Assembly (NCBI GenBank): GCA_022836615.1
Contig: MU405214.1
Coordinates: forward strand, 1-64,000
Reading direction: 5' to 3'
Source of the DNA: Annulohypoxylon bovei var. microspora
Taxonomy: Eukaryota; Ascomycota; Sordariomycetes; Xylariales; Hypoxylaceae
Length of the DNA stretch: 64,000 nucleotides
Part shown: one piece after another, positions 11,826 to 25,390 of the stretch
Layout of the letters: the number at the start of each line of letters is the position of its first letter
Numbering within the stretch: the stretch's first letter is position 1
Made by a program: the position numbers and the translations under genes
The notes under the pieces: model-generated
Database searches by the model: none
Seen by the model: only the letters and a program-made list of their open reading frames with translations
What the model was told of the DNA's origin: nothing

Positions 11826-13359
11826 GACAGAATCATTAGTGGTGATGAAGGATGGTGATATAAGGGATGGATGGATGTCCTTAAAAGCGAGTGAAAAATG
11901 GAGATTTCTCAATCAGTATGAAGGTGAAACGTTGCTAAATTTCCTTCAACAAGGTGTTGGTATGTTGCAATCTACGATATCTTTGTAGATGAAATGAATG
12001 ATGATGAGATCAAAACGTCAGTGGCATGAATCTATGAATCTACGATGTGCGAAATGCCCGAAACTGCCACAATCAGTTGGAACCTTAAAACATTCAACCC
12101 TTCAAACACAGTACTTTTAGTGATCTCACACCGTATTTTATCATTAAGCCCTTAGGTACCTAAAGTTCAACAATGGTTTAACAACAGCTCAAAGGTTATT
12201 GTTTAAAAAGCAGTTTCAAATCGTGCAACCTAGTTCAAAATGAAGCCTTTTAATTGCTGGGCTGATTGATGTAAATTATATTGCTATTGGATCAAAATCC
12301 ATGAAGTTATTCAGGTTCAACTAAGGTTCAGCCGTTGTTCAGCTGTTGCTGAACTTAGTAGGTAGGTTGAACTGAGATACCTACGTCCCCTAGGGCTATT
12401 CTTACGGGGTCTCCAATTAATAAAATACCGTGTGAAACTAGTAAATTACACTATGCGCACCGTGTCTCAAGGATTCAGTTGATGTGGCGGTCGAAGCAGG
12501 GATTCTCCAGATCTAGCATTTCAGAAAAGTGGCTCAGGCACCAATTTTAGAGTATCTAGTTGTCGCGTTAAATACATATATCTGTCGATATTTGTTTGTT
12601 AGATGTATTACATAAGTACGTAGATTGCACCTAACGACGCGTAAATCTAACACGTCTAACCTCAGGCTGTAGAAACTTAAGCAAACCATGAGAATATGGA
12701 ATTCAAGAGATCATCTACCTACCTACCTACCTACCCACATGAAAACATCAAAATCACGACACGTGTAGAGATCTTATAAATTACGTTTTTGTCTTAACAC
12801 GCAAAGCAACAGCGAATAGCTATGGGCTACCGAGTCGAGATGTGCATTGGGCGTGAGAGAAAGATTTGTCATTCTCTAATACTCTACTTGATATGATCTC
12901 AACTAAATAGGTTTATACCTACTTCAAAATACGTACAAGATAGTTATTCAAACCAAACAGTCACAATTTAGAAGGTACAAACAATATCGTTGCTTCGTTG
13001 TGTATCTACCTAGGTATAGGTGAACTAACCGTCTCTATTATCATTGATGCATTCATTTAAGGCACAATATGACTCCTTCAACTGACTGAGATCATTTTTT
13101 ACTTCTGCTTTAAAAAAAAAATCTCAAAATAATTGCTAACCACACTGTTGGAAGAGTCCCTTTTTAACAAGATTTTTTTTTTTTCAACTTTGAAAATACT
13201 AGGTTTAAGTACCCAGTACTTACCCATCATCCCTTTTCTATTTCCATCTTCTAGTCACTCCTTCCCTCTTGAGTGGTAAATACCTACTAAGAACAAACCT
13301 TGACATAATCAAGCTTACCTAACATTGCAAGAACATCTTTCCTGGGTGGATGCTCTTCT
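11826..13359. other. Divergent promoter region, tap42 / dcl1
   Basis: A 1.5-kb AT-rich stretch separates two divergently transcribed genes. It contains a 12-bp palindrome at 12152-12163 (TTAGGTACCTAA), a CTAC tetranucleotide run at about 12716-12735, a TACCTAGGTA palindrome at 13007-13016, and A- and T-homopolymers near 13110 and 13175. No ORF of interest on either strand. Confidence 0.6.
12716..12735. repeat. (CTAC)n tetranucleotide run
   Basis: Five CTAC units in the tap42/dcl1 intergenic region. They share the TAGG/CCTA composition of the palindromes scattered through other intergenic parts of the window. Confidence 0.9.
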
Positions 13360-13397
13360 ATGAGCTTGAAACTCATCAAGTATTTTGTAGATATTGA
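13350..13397 (+). promoter_or_regulatory. Overlapping upstream ORF at the dcl1 start (15 codons)
   Basis: An ATG at 13350 is 10 nt upstream of the assigned dcl1 ATG in another frame and stops with TGA at 13395-13397, inside the coding region. This is the same layout as at flbA and at the gene starting at 60635. It could reduce translation of the Dicer if it lies on the mRNA. Confidence 0.35.
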
Positions 13398-16300
13398 CGA
13401 GTTCCATCCTCACCACGAGATGCTATCGCCAAATTCACCTGGAGGCGTTAGGCTTATGCCTAGCCCATTACGCTCTCCAGCGATAGAAGAAGAGCAGTCT
13501 TCGGATATCGATGGCGATTCCGGCTCTGAAGATGATATTCCCTCTCAAACAGACGCCGTCCAGCCTCAGGGGACAAGGAAAGTACTGGACAACATGCAGT
13601 TCTCTCAGTTTATGAGAGATCACCAAGAGAGGTTATTCAATTCAATTCCTGGAGAGGGTATTAAGATCGACGAGAAATCTATGTACCTGCTCGTGCGAGA
13701 GGCAGAAAGCGAGAAGATCATCTCGAGTCCAAGGGAATACCAAACTGAATTATTCGAGAGAGCTAAGCAGAAAAATGTCATTGCCGTTCTCGATACCGGT
13801 TCGTCTACCTCTTCATATAATTGTAGATCTAGATACATATTGACAAGCAACTTAGGGACTGGGAAGACGCTCATCGCCGCCCTTCTCCTTCGTTATACTC
13901 TCGATCAGGAGTTAGAGGACAGGAGTGTTGGCAAACCGCCACGGATTTCTTTTTTCTTGGTCTGTATTCCTACCCATCGTCATTGTATATTTTTTACTGT
14001 ACTGACTCATTCATAGGTCGATAAAGTTGCATTGGTCCATCAACAGTACGAGGTTCTCAAAGCTAACCTTGATCATCCCGTCCAACGATTCCATGGAAAC
14101 CTCGGGGGTTATACCGTCACCCGCGATTTCTGGCAGCAAAAGACTGGGGATAGTATGGTAATTGTTTGCACTGCGGAGATCCTACTCTCGTGTCTTCATC
14201 ATTCGTTTGTCAAGATGGAGAACATCAACCTCTTAATATTTGACGAAGCTCATCACACAAAAAAGAACCACCCATACGCCAGGATAATCAAGGATTTCTA
14301 TGCTGCGTTAGAAGTTGGAGAGCAAAGGCGGCCGCGGATTTTAGGCATGACTGCATCGCCTGTTGATGCTAAAACTGATGTCACATCCGCTGCCGCGAAG
14401 CTAGAGGGGCTTCTACACAGCGAGATAGCTACCGTAGCCGATCTCTCGATCTATGCGAGGTCTTCCATTAACCGACCAATCGAGGATTTCATCGAATATA
14501 ACATCCCTCCACAACCCTTCGAAACTCTACTTTGGCAGAGGCTACATACGTTAGTCGGACACAATGATGTCTTTCGAAGACTATTCACCTATTCAAGAAC
14601 TTGCACTACAGAAATGGGTCGCTGGTGCGCAGACCGTGTTTGGAAGATATGCTTCACCGAGCTGGAGGCTCAGAAGCTGGAGGCAAAGACCGAGAAGAAT
14701 TTCACGTCCGGAAAAGTGCAGCTCCCGATAGCCGCTCTCGACGCTGAAAGATCAGCCGTCAGGGAGGCGTATCAAGTAGTAGCGAACTATCCGGTTCCTG
14801 AACCCGATCTTAACTCCTTCCACCTGTCTCATAAGGTCGAGGCGCTCATTGGGGCACTCCGAAAGCATCTGGATCCGATGGAGGATAAGTGCATCATATT
14901 CACTGAACAGCGCCTTACCGCTATGTTGCTGACCGACCTTTTAAAACAACCGAGCATAAATATGCCTGATATTAAGGCTGGCATGTTGGTGAGTTTATTC
15001 AATATGATTTACGAGTACTCTTATTAACTAAGGCGCAGCTAGGGGCAAGTAACGACTCGGGGGATATGGGAATGACGCTGAAAGATCAATTCGTGACCAT
15101 GCACCAATTTCGAAATGGTGATATTAACTGCCTATTTTCCACCAGTGTTGGCGAGGAAGGTATCGACATCCCAGACTGCAATATTATCATCCGGTTTGAT
15201 CTTTGCAAGACGATGATCCAATATATTCAATCGAGAGGTCGAGCACGGCGCAAGGACTCCAAGTTCTTCCATATGGTCGAATTTACCAATCACGGACAGA
15301 TACAAACTATCTTTGACAACGAGGATAGCGAAGTTAGACTCCGCAAATTTTACAATACGCTATCTGAAGACCGAATTCTTACTGGCAATGATTACAATAT
15401 AGACTATTTCCTCTCTCAAGAGAAGAGTCTCCGCACCTACATCGTGCCTTCAACCCGCGCGAAGTTGACATACAAGATTAGCCTTACAATTCTAGCCAAT
15501 TTCGTCTCAACCCTACCACGCCCATTAGACACCATTTATACCCCGGATTATATCATAAGAAGCGTTGGGCGTGAATTCGAGTGTGAGGTTCTTCTACCAG
15601 ACACTTCTCCAGTCAAAAGTGCTGTGGGACGTCGTGCAACATCCAAGCAAGTCGCAAAGTGCGCCGCGGCGTTCGAAATCTGTCTGCAACTAAAGAAAAA
15701 GAAGTACCTCGACGATTATCTACAATCAACGTTTACTAAGAAGCTCCCTAGTATGCGTAATGCACACCTAGCTATCAGTTCAAAGAAACGGGCTGAATAC
15801 CCTATGCGTACGAAGCCCGAGATGTGGGATAGTCGAGGTATGCCGGAGAAGTTGTTTATAACCGTCCTAAAAATTACTTATCCAGAGGCCCTAGGGAGAT
15901 CTTCAAGACCTCTGGCTATTCTGACGAGATGTCCACTCCCACAAATAGCCAAATTTCCCCTATTCTTCGAGCATCAACGCACCTCAGACGTGGAATGCGT
16001 GCCCCTACCTGGCGCCTTAGAGGTATCACCCGAGGATATCGAGCAAATGAATCACTTCACTCTCCAAATATTTGATCATATATTCAGTAAAGAGTACCGT
16101 TCAGCGCCGGAAAAGATGCCGTACTTCCTTGCACCCCTTGTGCATCCCCATAACTTCGATTTTACTAGTATCACCTCTGATACTCGCGCTATAATCGACT
16201 GGGGATGTCTCACCACGCTTCAAAATGCAGAAAGATACCTTGGATGGGAAAATCAGCCAGATGCATTCTTCAAGGAACGGTTTGTCGTCGACCCACATGA

Positions 16301-18268
16301 CGGTTCGCGTAAATTCTACACTGTTCGCCGCCGTGTGGATCTTAAGCCAACTGATCCAGCAGTTCCTGGAGTTCCTAGGAAACAAGGCGGTGGGAAAAAC
16401 GTGCGCGGAGCGCCAGGAGATATTTGGAACTTCAGTATCAGCTTATGGTCTAGGACGCGAGCTAAATTAATAGTCCGTCCTGATTTGCCTGTGGTGGAGG
16501 CCGAGTATATTCCACTTCGACGAAATCTTCTCGATGAACTTGACAAACCTGAAGAGGTAGAACGAAAATGCTTCCTCATCTTTGAGACTTTGAAAATATC
16601 CCCGGTAAGTTCCTCTCGTAATGAGTAGCCACAATCTGAAGTCTAACCGCAATCCAGCTGCCGACCGACGTAATTGCTATGGCTTACAATTTACCTGCAA
16701 TAATATATCGGCTTGAGACGAGTATTATAGTACTAGAAGCATGCCAATCTCTATCCTTAAGCATTCGTCCCGACCTCGCCCTAGAGGCGATGACTAAGGA
16801 TAGCGACAACACCGAAGAACACTCTGATGAGCAGGTAAACATGCAGCGAGGCATGGGTAAGAACTATGAACGTCTTGAATTCCTTGGCGATTCTTTCTTA
16901 AAGATGAGCACCACAATTGCTTTATTTTCTCAGATTCCTGATAGCAACGAATTCCAATACCATGTTGATCGCATGTTGCTTATCTGCAACAAGAACCTCT
17001 TCAATAACGCTCTCGACCTGAAACTTGAGGAGTCGGTCCGGTCGAAAGGGTTCAACCGGCGAATATGGTACCCCGACGGCCTGGAGCTATTGAGAGGCAA
17101 GCAGAATAATAGCATCATGGGGAGAAAGGGCGGCAGTAGGGGAGCTCATACGCTTGCAGACAAGTCAATTGCTGACGTTTGTGAGGCATTAATTGGGGCA
17201 TGCTACCTGACGACTTACGAGCAGGGTAGTTTTGACTTGGCTATCCAGGCTGTGACTAAGTTTGTCAACCACCCAAACCACAAGATGATGGTCTACGGAG
17301 ACTACTACAAGGCATATCAAATCCCCGAGTGGCAAAGCGCTGAAGCTACAGCGGTTCAACGCGAAGTAGCAAGGCAAATTGAGGAGAAGCTTAGCTACAA
17401 ATTCGCCTATCCTCGTCTACTGCGCAGCGCTTTCATGCATCCGTCCTATGGTACCATTTACGAGCGAATCCCCAACTACCAGCGACTGGAGTTTCTTGGC
17501 GATTCACTGCTGGACATGGTCTGTGTTGACTTTTTGTTCCATCGGTATACGGGTGCGGATCCTCAGTGGTTGACCGAGCACAAGATGGCTATGGTGTCAA
17601 ACCAGTTTCTTGGCTGCCTCTGCGTTTCCCTAGATCTACAGACACACATGCTCTCAATGACTGGCGGATTACAGAAGGAAATTACAGAATACGTGGCCGC
17701 GATCACAGAAGCGCGTAAGAGGGCAGAGGAGGAGGCCGAATCAGCCAACCTCGGCCGGGCGTCCTATGCCCGGAACTTCTGGGTCGAGGTCCAACGGCCG
17801 CCCAAGGCACTCCCTGACATTATGGAGTCGTACATCGGCGCAATCTTCGTGGACAGCGGATACGACTACGGCCAGGTCCAGCGCTTCTTCGACATCCACA
17901 TGCGCCCCTACTTTGAGGACATGCACATTTACGACACGTTCGCCAACCGGCACCCGGTCACATTCCTGGCCAATATGCTGCAGCTGCACTTCCACTGCGC
18001 CGACTGGCGCCTCATGATCCAGGAGATCGCCGTCGAGGGCGCGCCCCTCGGCCACGCCCAGGTCCTCTGCGGCGTCATGATCCACGGCCAGGTCCGCGAG
18101 CACGCCACCGCCGCCAGCGGACGCTACGCCAAGATCGCCGCCGCGAAGAGGATCATGACCAAGCTGCAGGTTATGGGCGTCGAGGAGTACAAGAGTACGT
18201 TCGGGTGCAGCTGTTCACCCGAGGAGGCGCAGTGCGCGGATCCCTTGGCGCACGCTACTGCGGTCTGA
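13360..18268 (+). CDS. dcl1: Dicer-like protein 1 (double RNase III ribonuclease)
   Basis: Five exons: 13360-13798, 13856-13959, 14017-14988, 15039-16604, 16658-18268; 1563 residues (Neurospora DCL-1 is about 1584). Domains in order: DExH helicase with Walker A DTGTGK near residue 147 (split by intron 1) and DEAH near 258; helicase C with SRGRARR near 570; Dicer dimerisation fold about 650-733; PAZ-like region before exon 5; RNase IIIa with YERLEFLGDSF near 1097 and DKSIADVCEALIGA; RNase IIIb with YQRLEFLGDSLLD near 1302 and PDIMESYIGA; C-terminal dsRNA-binding region about 1460-1540. Both RNase III sites keep their acidic residues, so it should cut dsRNA into small RNAs for silencing and antiviral or transposon defence. 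The FFLVD motif, NLDHPV and the C-terminal dsRBD favour DCL1 over DCL2. The last 500 bases are much more GC-rich than the rest. Confidence 0.93.
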
Positions 18269-18935
18269 AGAAGAGAACACCCTCGAGGGATATTTGCTAG
18301 TTAGCTAGGTAGTCCAGTCTACAATTCTCTGAAATGCGAAGATTTTACGACCAATAATGAATTTCGTAGTTCTTCCCTTTCCCAATCGCGATATTACGTC
18401 ACTGAGACAATATTTATCACCTGGTCAATCTTATGAATCAATTTCTTCTTATTATTCATGTCCTAGTAGACTCCTACATGATTCGTACAGCTCTCCTGTG
18501 TGCATGCAAAACCTCGGGAAAAGAAGGTAATGAGCAGCGTAGCAAAACGTAAATTAGATACAGCAAATGATTATCTGTCGTCAGACTTATGTGAATTTGA
18601 AAATCAGAACTACCACCGCCGTCTATGATCGCCTAGAAGGCATGATGAACCCCTCTCGTGCTTCGTTGTTTGCGGATCTCATCCGCGACATAAGGGTATA
18701 AAACCGAGTTCGAGCCTCGCCGGGCCTCGAGCCACCTCGGCTCAATGCGCCAAACATTAAACCATAATAATAGTCATTACAATCGTGTGCATGTTGAAAA
18801 TTGGGGTTTGAAAAGGGAGGTTTTCATCCGAAACCTCCGCAGAGATAACGGAAGGGGGAAAAGGGGTATTATGTGGTACTCGTACGCCGCACACCTATCC
18901 AACGCGACTCAATGCGAATGTGAATTCTCCTCCTC
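18269..18935. other. Convergent intergenic region after dcl1
   Basis: Lies between the 3' ends of dcl1 (+) and the 842-residue protein gene (-). No coding potential. A tRNA-like T-arm string near 18700-18720 lacks an A box and the other stems. Confidence 0.5.
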
Positions 18936-21591
18936 TCATGACTCAGCATCTGCGTAATGAGATGTGTCATCTAATCCAATTCTAGGGATGCCAATATCGG
19001 TTGCCTTCCCTTTACCTTTCGCCCTGCGTAGCGAGCCAGTACTCGCACGCTGCTTTGCTTTCATCTCTCTACGAAGATGTGCAATCCTTGGGATGTCGGG
19101 GAATTCCGAGTCGCCCTCTCTTAACAACTCCGCAGTCGTTTCGTATTGTCGTCTGCTGCTATGAGAGTGGCATCTAGACCCAATCGAGCGTGTCAGAGGG
19201 ATATCAAAATTGAGGTCTTCTTCGGAGTCGTATTTGGGTTCAGAACCTCCGCCACATTCCGAGTCACTATCACTAAAATCCGGCATTTGAAATCGAGACG
19301 ATCGAGGCCGAGATGTATATTGCAAAGATCGAGTCGAGTACTGGGAGCCTAGCGAAAGAATGCCCGGGTTGGAGTCCAAAGCGGCTAGGTGATACGAATC
19401 CCTGTGCGCGGAGAATGAATGTGTTCGTCGAGACGGTGTTGTTCTAGGTTTCGATGCCCCTGCATCAAACAGCCCTGGAAGCTGAGACCCTTCGAAGCCG
19501 TAACCCTGAAAGAGAAGATCCCTTTCGAATTCGCCAGCAGAATGTTGAGGATTGTCAAAAGAATCAATTGACGAGGCATCTTCGTCAATAACGAAATCTA
19601 TGGAGCGCTGTCGTCGGTTAGAGCCTGCTAATAATTCGGGGTCAAATTCGCGGTATAATGGCCCATGTGTGTTAAGCTCTTGCTGGTCTTCGGATACCTT
19701 ATGGTTGCCTTCGGAAAGAAAAGACGTTTGATGCGACTCAGTAGCTTTAGGCAGCGGGCCACGAGGTGCAAGGTCGACAGATGTGTTTGTGGTGTGTCCG
19801 GATTGCGGCCTGAAGGGGTTCGAACTCAGTGTAGAGCCTCCCGTCTCGGAAGTTAATGACCAACGTCTAATGCTGCTGCCTCGTTCTGGAACTACATCTC
19901 CCATTCCAGAGTGCTTCGTGCTCTTCGCGGACACAGAAACAACGCTTCGATTTCGATCACGATAATTCCGTTCATCTCTACTACTAGGACGGCTGTAGGC
20001 CGATTTCGACTCTAAATAACATGTCAGTTCATGATTTGCACAAATAGAAAGCCAGGATGGCAAATCCTAGGATCACTAACCTAATAGCTCCGCCGGGTGT
20101 GACGATGAAAATTCATAAAATGAGTCGTGTATGTCGAAATTGGCCTCATATCCACGTCTTGACAAGCTGCGGTTCTTCTTCGAATGTAGATCCTCTTCTA
20201 CCCCCGGTAGACTGTTTTGAACCATCGACCCTCTCCGGTTGGGTGACTGGGGTGTTTGTAGGTTTCCGTTCTTAGACGGCTGTTTGAACGCAGTCAAAGA
20301 TGATACGTTTGACGTGGATCTGCGCCGGGAAGAGCTCTTGGCGGATCGACATTGATCCACCTGGGTTGGCGGAGCCTGTCTAGAATCATTGGGCGTATGA
20401 TAAGAAATATCACTGTCCGAATCCAGTTCACGAGCCAAAGTTTCGCGGGCGTTTCTCGACGAACGTATTGACTTGACCTCCAGGTTCAAATCGTTCAAAT
20501 CCATTGATAAGTCACGTTCAAAAACCCCCAGAGCCACAGCTCGAGCTATCTCCCGAAGAGAGTCAGGAAAGTAGTTCAGCTCTGTCCCTTCTACTCTCTT
20601 TGTCGCCGAGGCACTTCTCGGTCTGCCTACAGATAGCTCCGTGGAAGGAGGGACATATGAATGCAAAGACTTTCGACGAGGAGCTTTTCGAACTGGTGCT
20701 GTTGCGCTCTTGACCTCGTCTTCCTGAGGAATCTCTGGGGATACGATCATAGGTAGTGTGCTATGAAAGTTAGAACTGATTGACTTGGTTCGCAACCCAG
20801 ATCCCATGGAATGCCTTTTCCTTGACGATGGTAGCCGGTTGACATCTTTATCGTCACCATGGACGCTGAATGTGAAAGTATTTGTAAGGAGCTCCTCGGC
20901 CTGCGTAGGATTGACGCTAGATCTGTTCTCGCGAAGATTGCGGTCTGCAACATCTTCGCCATAGTCCTTTGCGCCGTTAGCCTTGACGCGACCGTAAAAA
21001 TCAGCTGGTTTGATAAATGATTGAGCGTCTAAAAGATCAACGAATCTCCTCGTCGATCCCGAATCCCCACTCAAAATTGAAGAGTTACGATTGCGGACGA
21101 AAGTCGGGGATGGCACACTATAGATGGATTTGTTTGCAATATCGTCGTTTCGTTCGTTCGGTATCTTCGATGGGAGCTTATACGGACCGTGTCGCTTTTT
21201 TGGAGGAGGTGGTAGTGGCTTTACTGAGCCACCTGAGTGAGATTTTGGCCGCACTGGTGCTTCAGGTGACCGGCGAGTCGGCGCCGTGTTAGGGCGTTCA
21301 AGAAACGGAGGAAGTGCGGGATGCGGCGCGGAAGAGTCATTGAAATTAGTATCTCTCAAATGCGGATGAGATTTCTGGAATTTCTCCAATATGTTGGGGC
21401 CATTGCCAGCTACCGGATAGGTGCCTGAGATAGGTCAGTTCGGAGATTTACCAGATTCCTGGGATGGAAGCTCGGCTCATACCGCGGATTGGAGGATTTG
21501 CAGCCACAGTCTCATCGTAAGCTTGAGCTTTAAGACCATTATCTTGATTCTTGACAGGAGCCTTTCTTGATAAGAAACTCAGCCAACCCAT
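18936..21591 (-). CDS. Large disordered Ser/Arg-rich protein, function unknown
   Basis: Three exons on the minus strand: 21591-21483, 21424-20081, 20011-18936 (introns of 58 and 69 bp), all in phase; 842 residues. I recognise no catalytic or binding domain. The N-terminus (MGWLSFLSRK) is short and hydrophobic-basic; the Trp after Gly2 argues against N-myristoylation. The rest is low-complexity, rich in Ser, Arg, Asp and Pro, with proline runs (KPLPPPPKK), many RxxS sites typical of basophilic-kinase substrates (SSSRRRSTS, RRGSM), and only one well-ordered-looking stretch (DSLREIARAVALGVFERDL). This composition fits a scaffold or signalling adaptor, which is inference only. The purine-rich plus strand at 21770-21920 would be its pyrimidine-rich leader. 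Confidence 0.8.
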
Positions 21592-24500
21592 TTTGAAAAT
21601 CTAGGTATCCTCCATATGCAGATGCGGGAGGCCTATCGAATAAACGTGTAAATATTTATCCCTTGTTTGCTCTGTCTCTCGATTGTTTTACGAGTACGCG
21701 GGGTTCCATCGGGTCAAGGAGAGAGAATTAAGTGTAGCTTCCACCACATGCTAAGTATGAGCTAAAAACGAAAAAAGGGTATAGTGTGTAAAAGGAAACG
21801 AGAGTAAGAATGGCCAGGAGGAGAAGAAAGGAAGTGAGAGAAGAGGTATAGTAGAATGAATGTGAGTATGTTTTAGAGAAGAAAGAAAAAAGTTGGAAAG
21901 GGGAGGAAGATGAAGCTTAGGGAGACATAGACGACATGAACGATTGCAAGGGTGCGTTGGAAACCTTGGAACTTAAAGGGACTTTGAGAAGTTTAAGGCT
22001 GAATGAAGAAGAAATGGAAGGCATGGTTCTATGAGGTGGATTAAGGTGATTTTCCGAGTATCATGTGCGGGCGTAACTACCGTAGTTCCAAGGTTGCCGT
22101 AGTAAACTTCGTTGATTAAGGTGGTAACTACTATCATTCTGCAGCTAAACAATCTGTACGTCGTACCTTGCGTTTGTATTGCTTCTTTTTTTTCCACTAC
22201 GAGCCCGTGGTAAACCCACTTTACCCCCCTTGTCCAACCCTAGTCGAACCCCACACCTCCCCCTCGATCATCGTTTCGTAACCCTATTGGCTGTTAAGAC
22301 GCGTTCGATTGCGAAACCTTGAAACTACACACGCCCAGGCACGCCGCAACCCCTGTCCGCCATGAACCGGTGCAGCTAACCGACCTCACGCCCAGGGGGT
22401 ATATCCTAATGGTGTTTTCCAAGATTATGTCGTTTGCAAACACTATACTCCCGCCAAGAGTCCTATACTTTATAGGCAGGTACGTATTCAGTATTATAGA
22501 TGTAGGCCGATTCATGTTCTAAATGAGATTTCCTTTTGCCTTTATTACAACGTAGTAGGCATTACCTGGTCTGTTTACGCTCTTACACACAGTTTTCCAA
22601 ATAAGAGGCGCCACTAAAGACCCAGTTTAGGAAACATCCCCATGCGTTGCAGGACTTGGTTCGATAGTTCCACCTGTGTAGCTGTGGTGAGTAGACCTAG
22701 GTGCCTAGCCGCAGTATCTGTGGAGAATTTTGCTTGTCGCGGTCGAAGCCCTGGAGGTGACACGGATTTTCTTTTCTTTTCTTACTAGGTCAAAGATCGA
22801 GAGGTAATAATAAGAGTAATAATAATAGAACCCCCATCCACACATCTCCCTACATGTTAATATGTCCAAGTCACCGATTTCAGAAACAAGGCGAATAATG
22901 ATCATATACGCACCACACCTACAGATAAATTCGATACTAAACCAGACACATGATACAGCCGTGCAATCAGCATGTCGCATTTTAGGATTTAAATGCATTT
23001 TCACTATTACTCCGCAGCAAGGGGACAACCCCTGCAAAAGCGTGTTCTATTCCTATGGTAGATATTGATGACGATAGCCGATCATCAACTTTCAAGGAAC
23101 TACCAGCTTCGGCCAATTAGATGTCCGTTGCGTTTTAACTTATTGATCCCTCGAATCCTAATATCCTACCCTTCTTTTCACAAACCGCCGAGTTTATCGC
23201 GAAGAGTATAGACACTAAGGTGCTTAAGAAATAGTGTCATGTCTAGCACGGGCTACCTAATATGACATCAAGTGCAGAAATTCCCAACATTGAGATGCAG
23301 ACACGGAATAAGGGGGATCAGTACATACAGTAGCGTAGCGTCACCATCCCTGGAGAGCCCACTACGCTTAGACAGAGAACGGGACCCTGAACTTATCTAC
23401 ATTCGGTTAGCTACCCGAAGATTTCGGGTTTTTTAATTCGCTAGGACTTTAAACCAACTAGTTTCTAATATCCACGATGAGCGATCGAAAGTGGACGATA
23501 GCTTCATAGTCTTCTAAATATGCCGACTGACTTGATCGGATCGTCCATCGATTACGTTGTCATAAAGCTACCCAGGGCTACTAAAAACTAGAGCCGCTTC
23601 CAACGTCAATTCCTTATGAGAAATAGCACACCTATCTTTTCTCCAGTGGCGATAGGTACCTATTTCAGACGTTCGGTCATCAGCGAAAGTCCGACGTGGA
23701 TGGAAACATCGAACCTAAGCCTACCTCCTAACGAATATATAGTTTCATGCCAAGGGGCGTCAGGTCATCACGATATTGTTCTACCCAGCAGTCTTCACCA
23801 ATTCGGCGAGTCCGGGGTGCGCTATAGCTATCGGTAAAGAACAATAACCTACTTTTATCTACTAGTTAGTCCGCGTTAGTGAAGATTTTCCAGGTGTTTA
23901 GTCTACACCATGGTAGATACTAGAGCATTACACAGTAATACTAAGCGACAACACGGCTCTTCGATAGATATGGTCAATTTGGCAAAACATTTGCGAGCAA
24001 CGATAACCCCGGGATCGAGACACCTCGTGCACTCGTGCCACCCCTTTGGGTCGGTTGATTCAGGGGGCTATTCCGAGTGGCTGCTGATTTATAATGTTTC
24101 AGTAGCCATGTGCCAGGTGTTTGTGTCTCATTCCCAATCTCATATAAATGGTATCTAAAAGAAAACTCTTCTAATTATAACAGAGACATTACCTACCTAG
24201 GTATTCGATGCCATTCCCATAAATATAATTGGATAAGTCGAATGGGCTACGAAATTGCCTACCTATCTATTACGCTTCTAGTGACCTGAAAGCCTTCAAG
24301 TATCTAACCTTTTTTCGCATAGATCGCGATGTTAAGCACGTTGTTGGCTTACAAGATGCAACCGCATTAGGCTTGCCTCAAACTGAGGGCCCTATGTGCA
24401 TCAGCCGTGTCCTACATGCTCGTGTTTAGCATGCAACGTTCAGATCTGTTAGACTTGATCTAATAACGGCGACGCGCTTAGCGCCACTATCGAATAAATT

Positions 24501-24613
24501 TTAAGAGTCCACCATGTCGTATGTGGCTCGTATGTGGCTTTAGTGTACGACATAAGGGTGCTAGGTATGTATATATATCGTGCGAGGTAAAGTCAGATAT
24601 AGAGAGGCTATGC

Positions 24614-24632
24614 TACCTAGGTAGGTACCTAC
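24614..24632. repeat. Nested TAGG/CCTA palindromes
   Basis: Two overlapping perfect palindromes, TACCTAGGTA (24614-24623) and GTAGGTACCTAC (24621-24632). They belong to the short palindrome family found at several other intergenic positions (12152, 13007, 23652, 24194, 42117, 63159). Confidence 0.9.
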
Positions 24633-25360
24633 TTAAGGTAGCTGGCAGCTTGATTCAAACCTAGCTTCTTCCTGTAACAGAGGCCCAGATCGGTGACAAA
24701 AAGCCTTTTGGCGAGCATTGCATGTTTCTGTTACAACCCCAACTGTTCCATCGCCCCCAATGTAACTTACATGAGTAAACTATAGGATCAATTTATGGGT
24801 GTCGTCCATGAAGATCCAGAGTGATGACTCAGCTTAGCCGATTCCTTCAACAGCCTTGAACAATCATGCAACATGAACCGGATGATCTAATTGCTCATTT
24901 CCATATTCAAATGTAGATGAATGTCGGCCCCGATGTCGTTTTGAACACAGTCGCGTTACAGTTTAACTGAGTGCATGAGTAAAGGGGGTTGAGGGGAACA
25001 GAGGGATGGAGGTGTGGTATTATCAAGCTTACTGGAAGAGATATTCACACTGTCGCCAATTCACCAACCGTTCCTAGATATTTCTAAGATATATACGGTC
25101 AAGGTGCGTACTAGACATTTTCGGGTTGACTCTCGAGAAAAAATAGTATATAAGTTCTCTGTAGGTATCGTTGTATAGGTAACTGCCCATTATACTTTTG
25201 TGAGAAACTCGAAATTCAGGGGTAATATGAATATATAGCAAAACTCATCTCAACCACAGCTGAAATCATTCCTTGTGGAAAATTCCGATTCAACGATGTC
25301 ATTCAAACTATACAAATCAAGGATATTACGGAATCATAGGTAAATAACATTACCTACGTA

Positions 25361-25390
25361 TATATATATATATAAAGAGAGAGAGAGAAA
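25361..25390. repeat. (TA)n-(GA)n microsatellite
   Basis: About eight TA dinucleotides followed by about six GA dinucleotides. Gene-free context, so no coding role. Confidence 0.9.

Noticed and set aside
17741..18103. 120-codon minus-strand ORF over the dcl1 3' end
   Set aside because: Shadow of the GC-rich RNase IIIb and dsRBD coding sequence.
18690..18740. tRNA-like T arm (GAGTTCGAGCCTC)
   Set aside because: Four of five T-stem pairs form, but there is no A box, anticodon stem or acceptor stem.
23413..23434. Perfect 7-bp hairpin followed by a T run, like a bacterial terminator
   Set aside because: Eukaryotic context without an adjacent gene; a stem this short is expected by chance in 64 kb.
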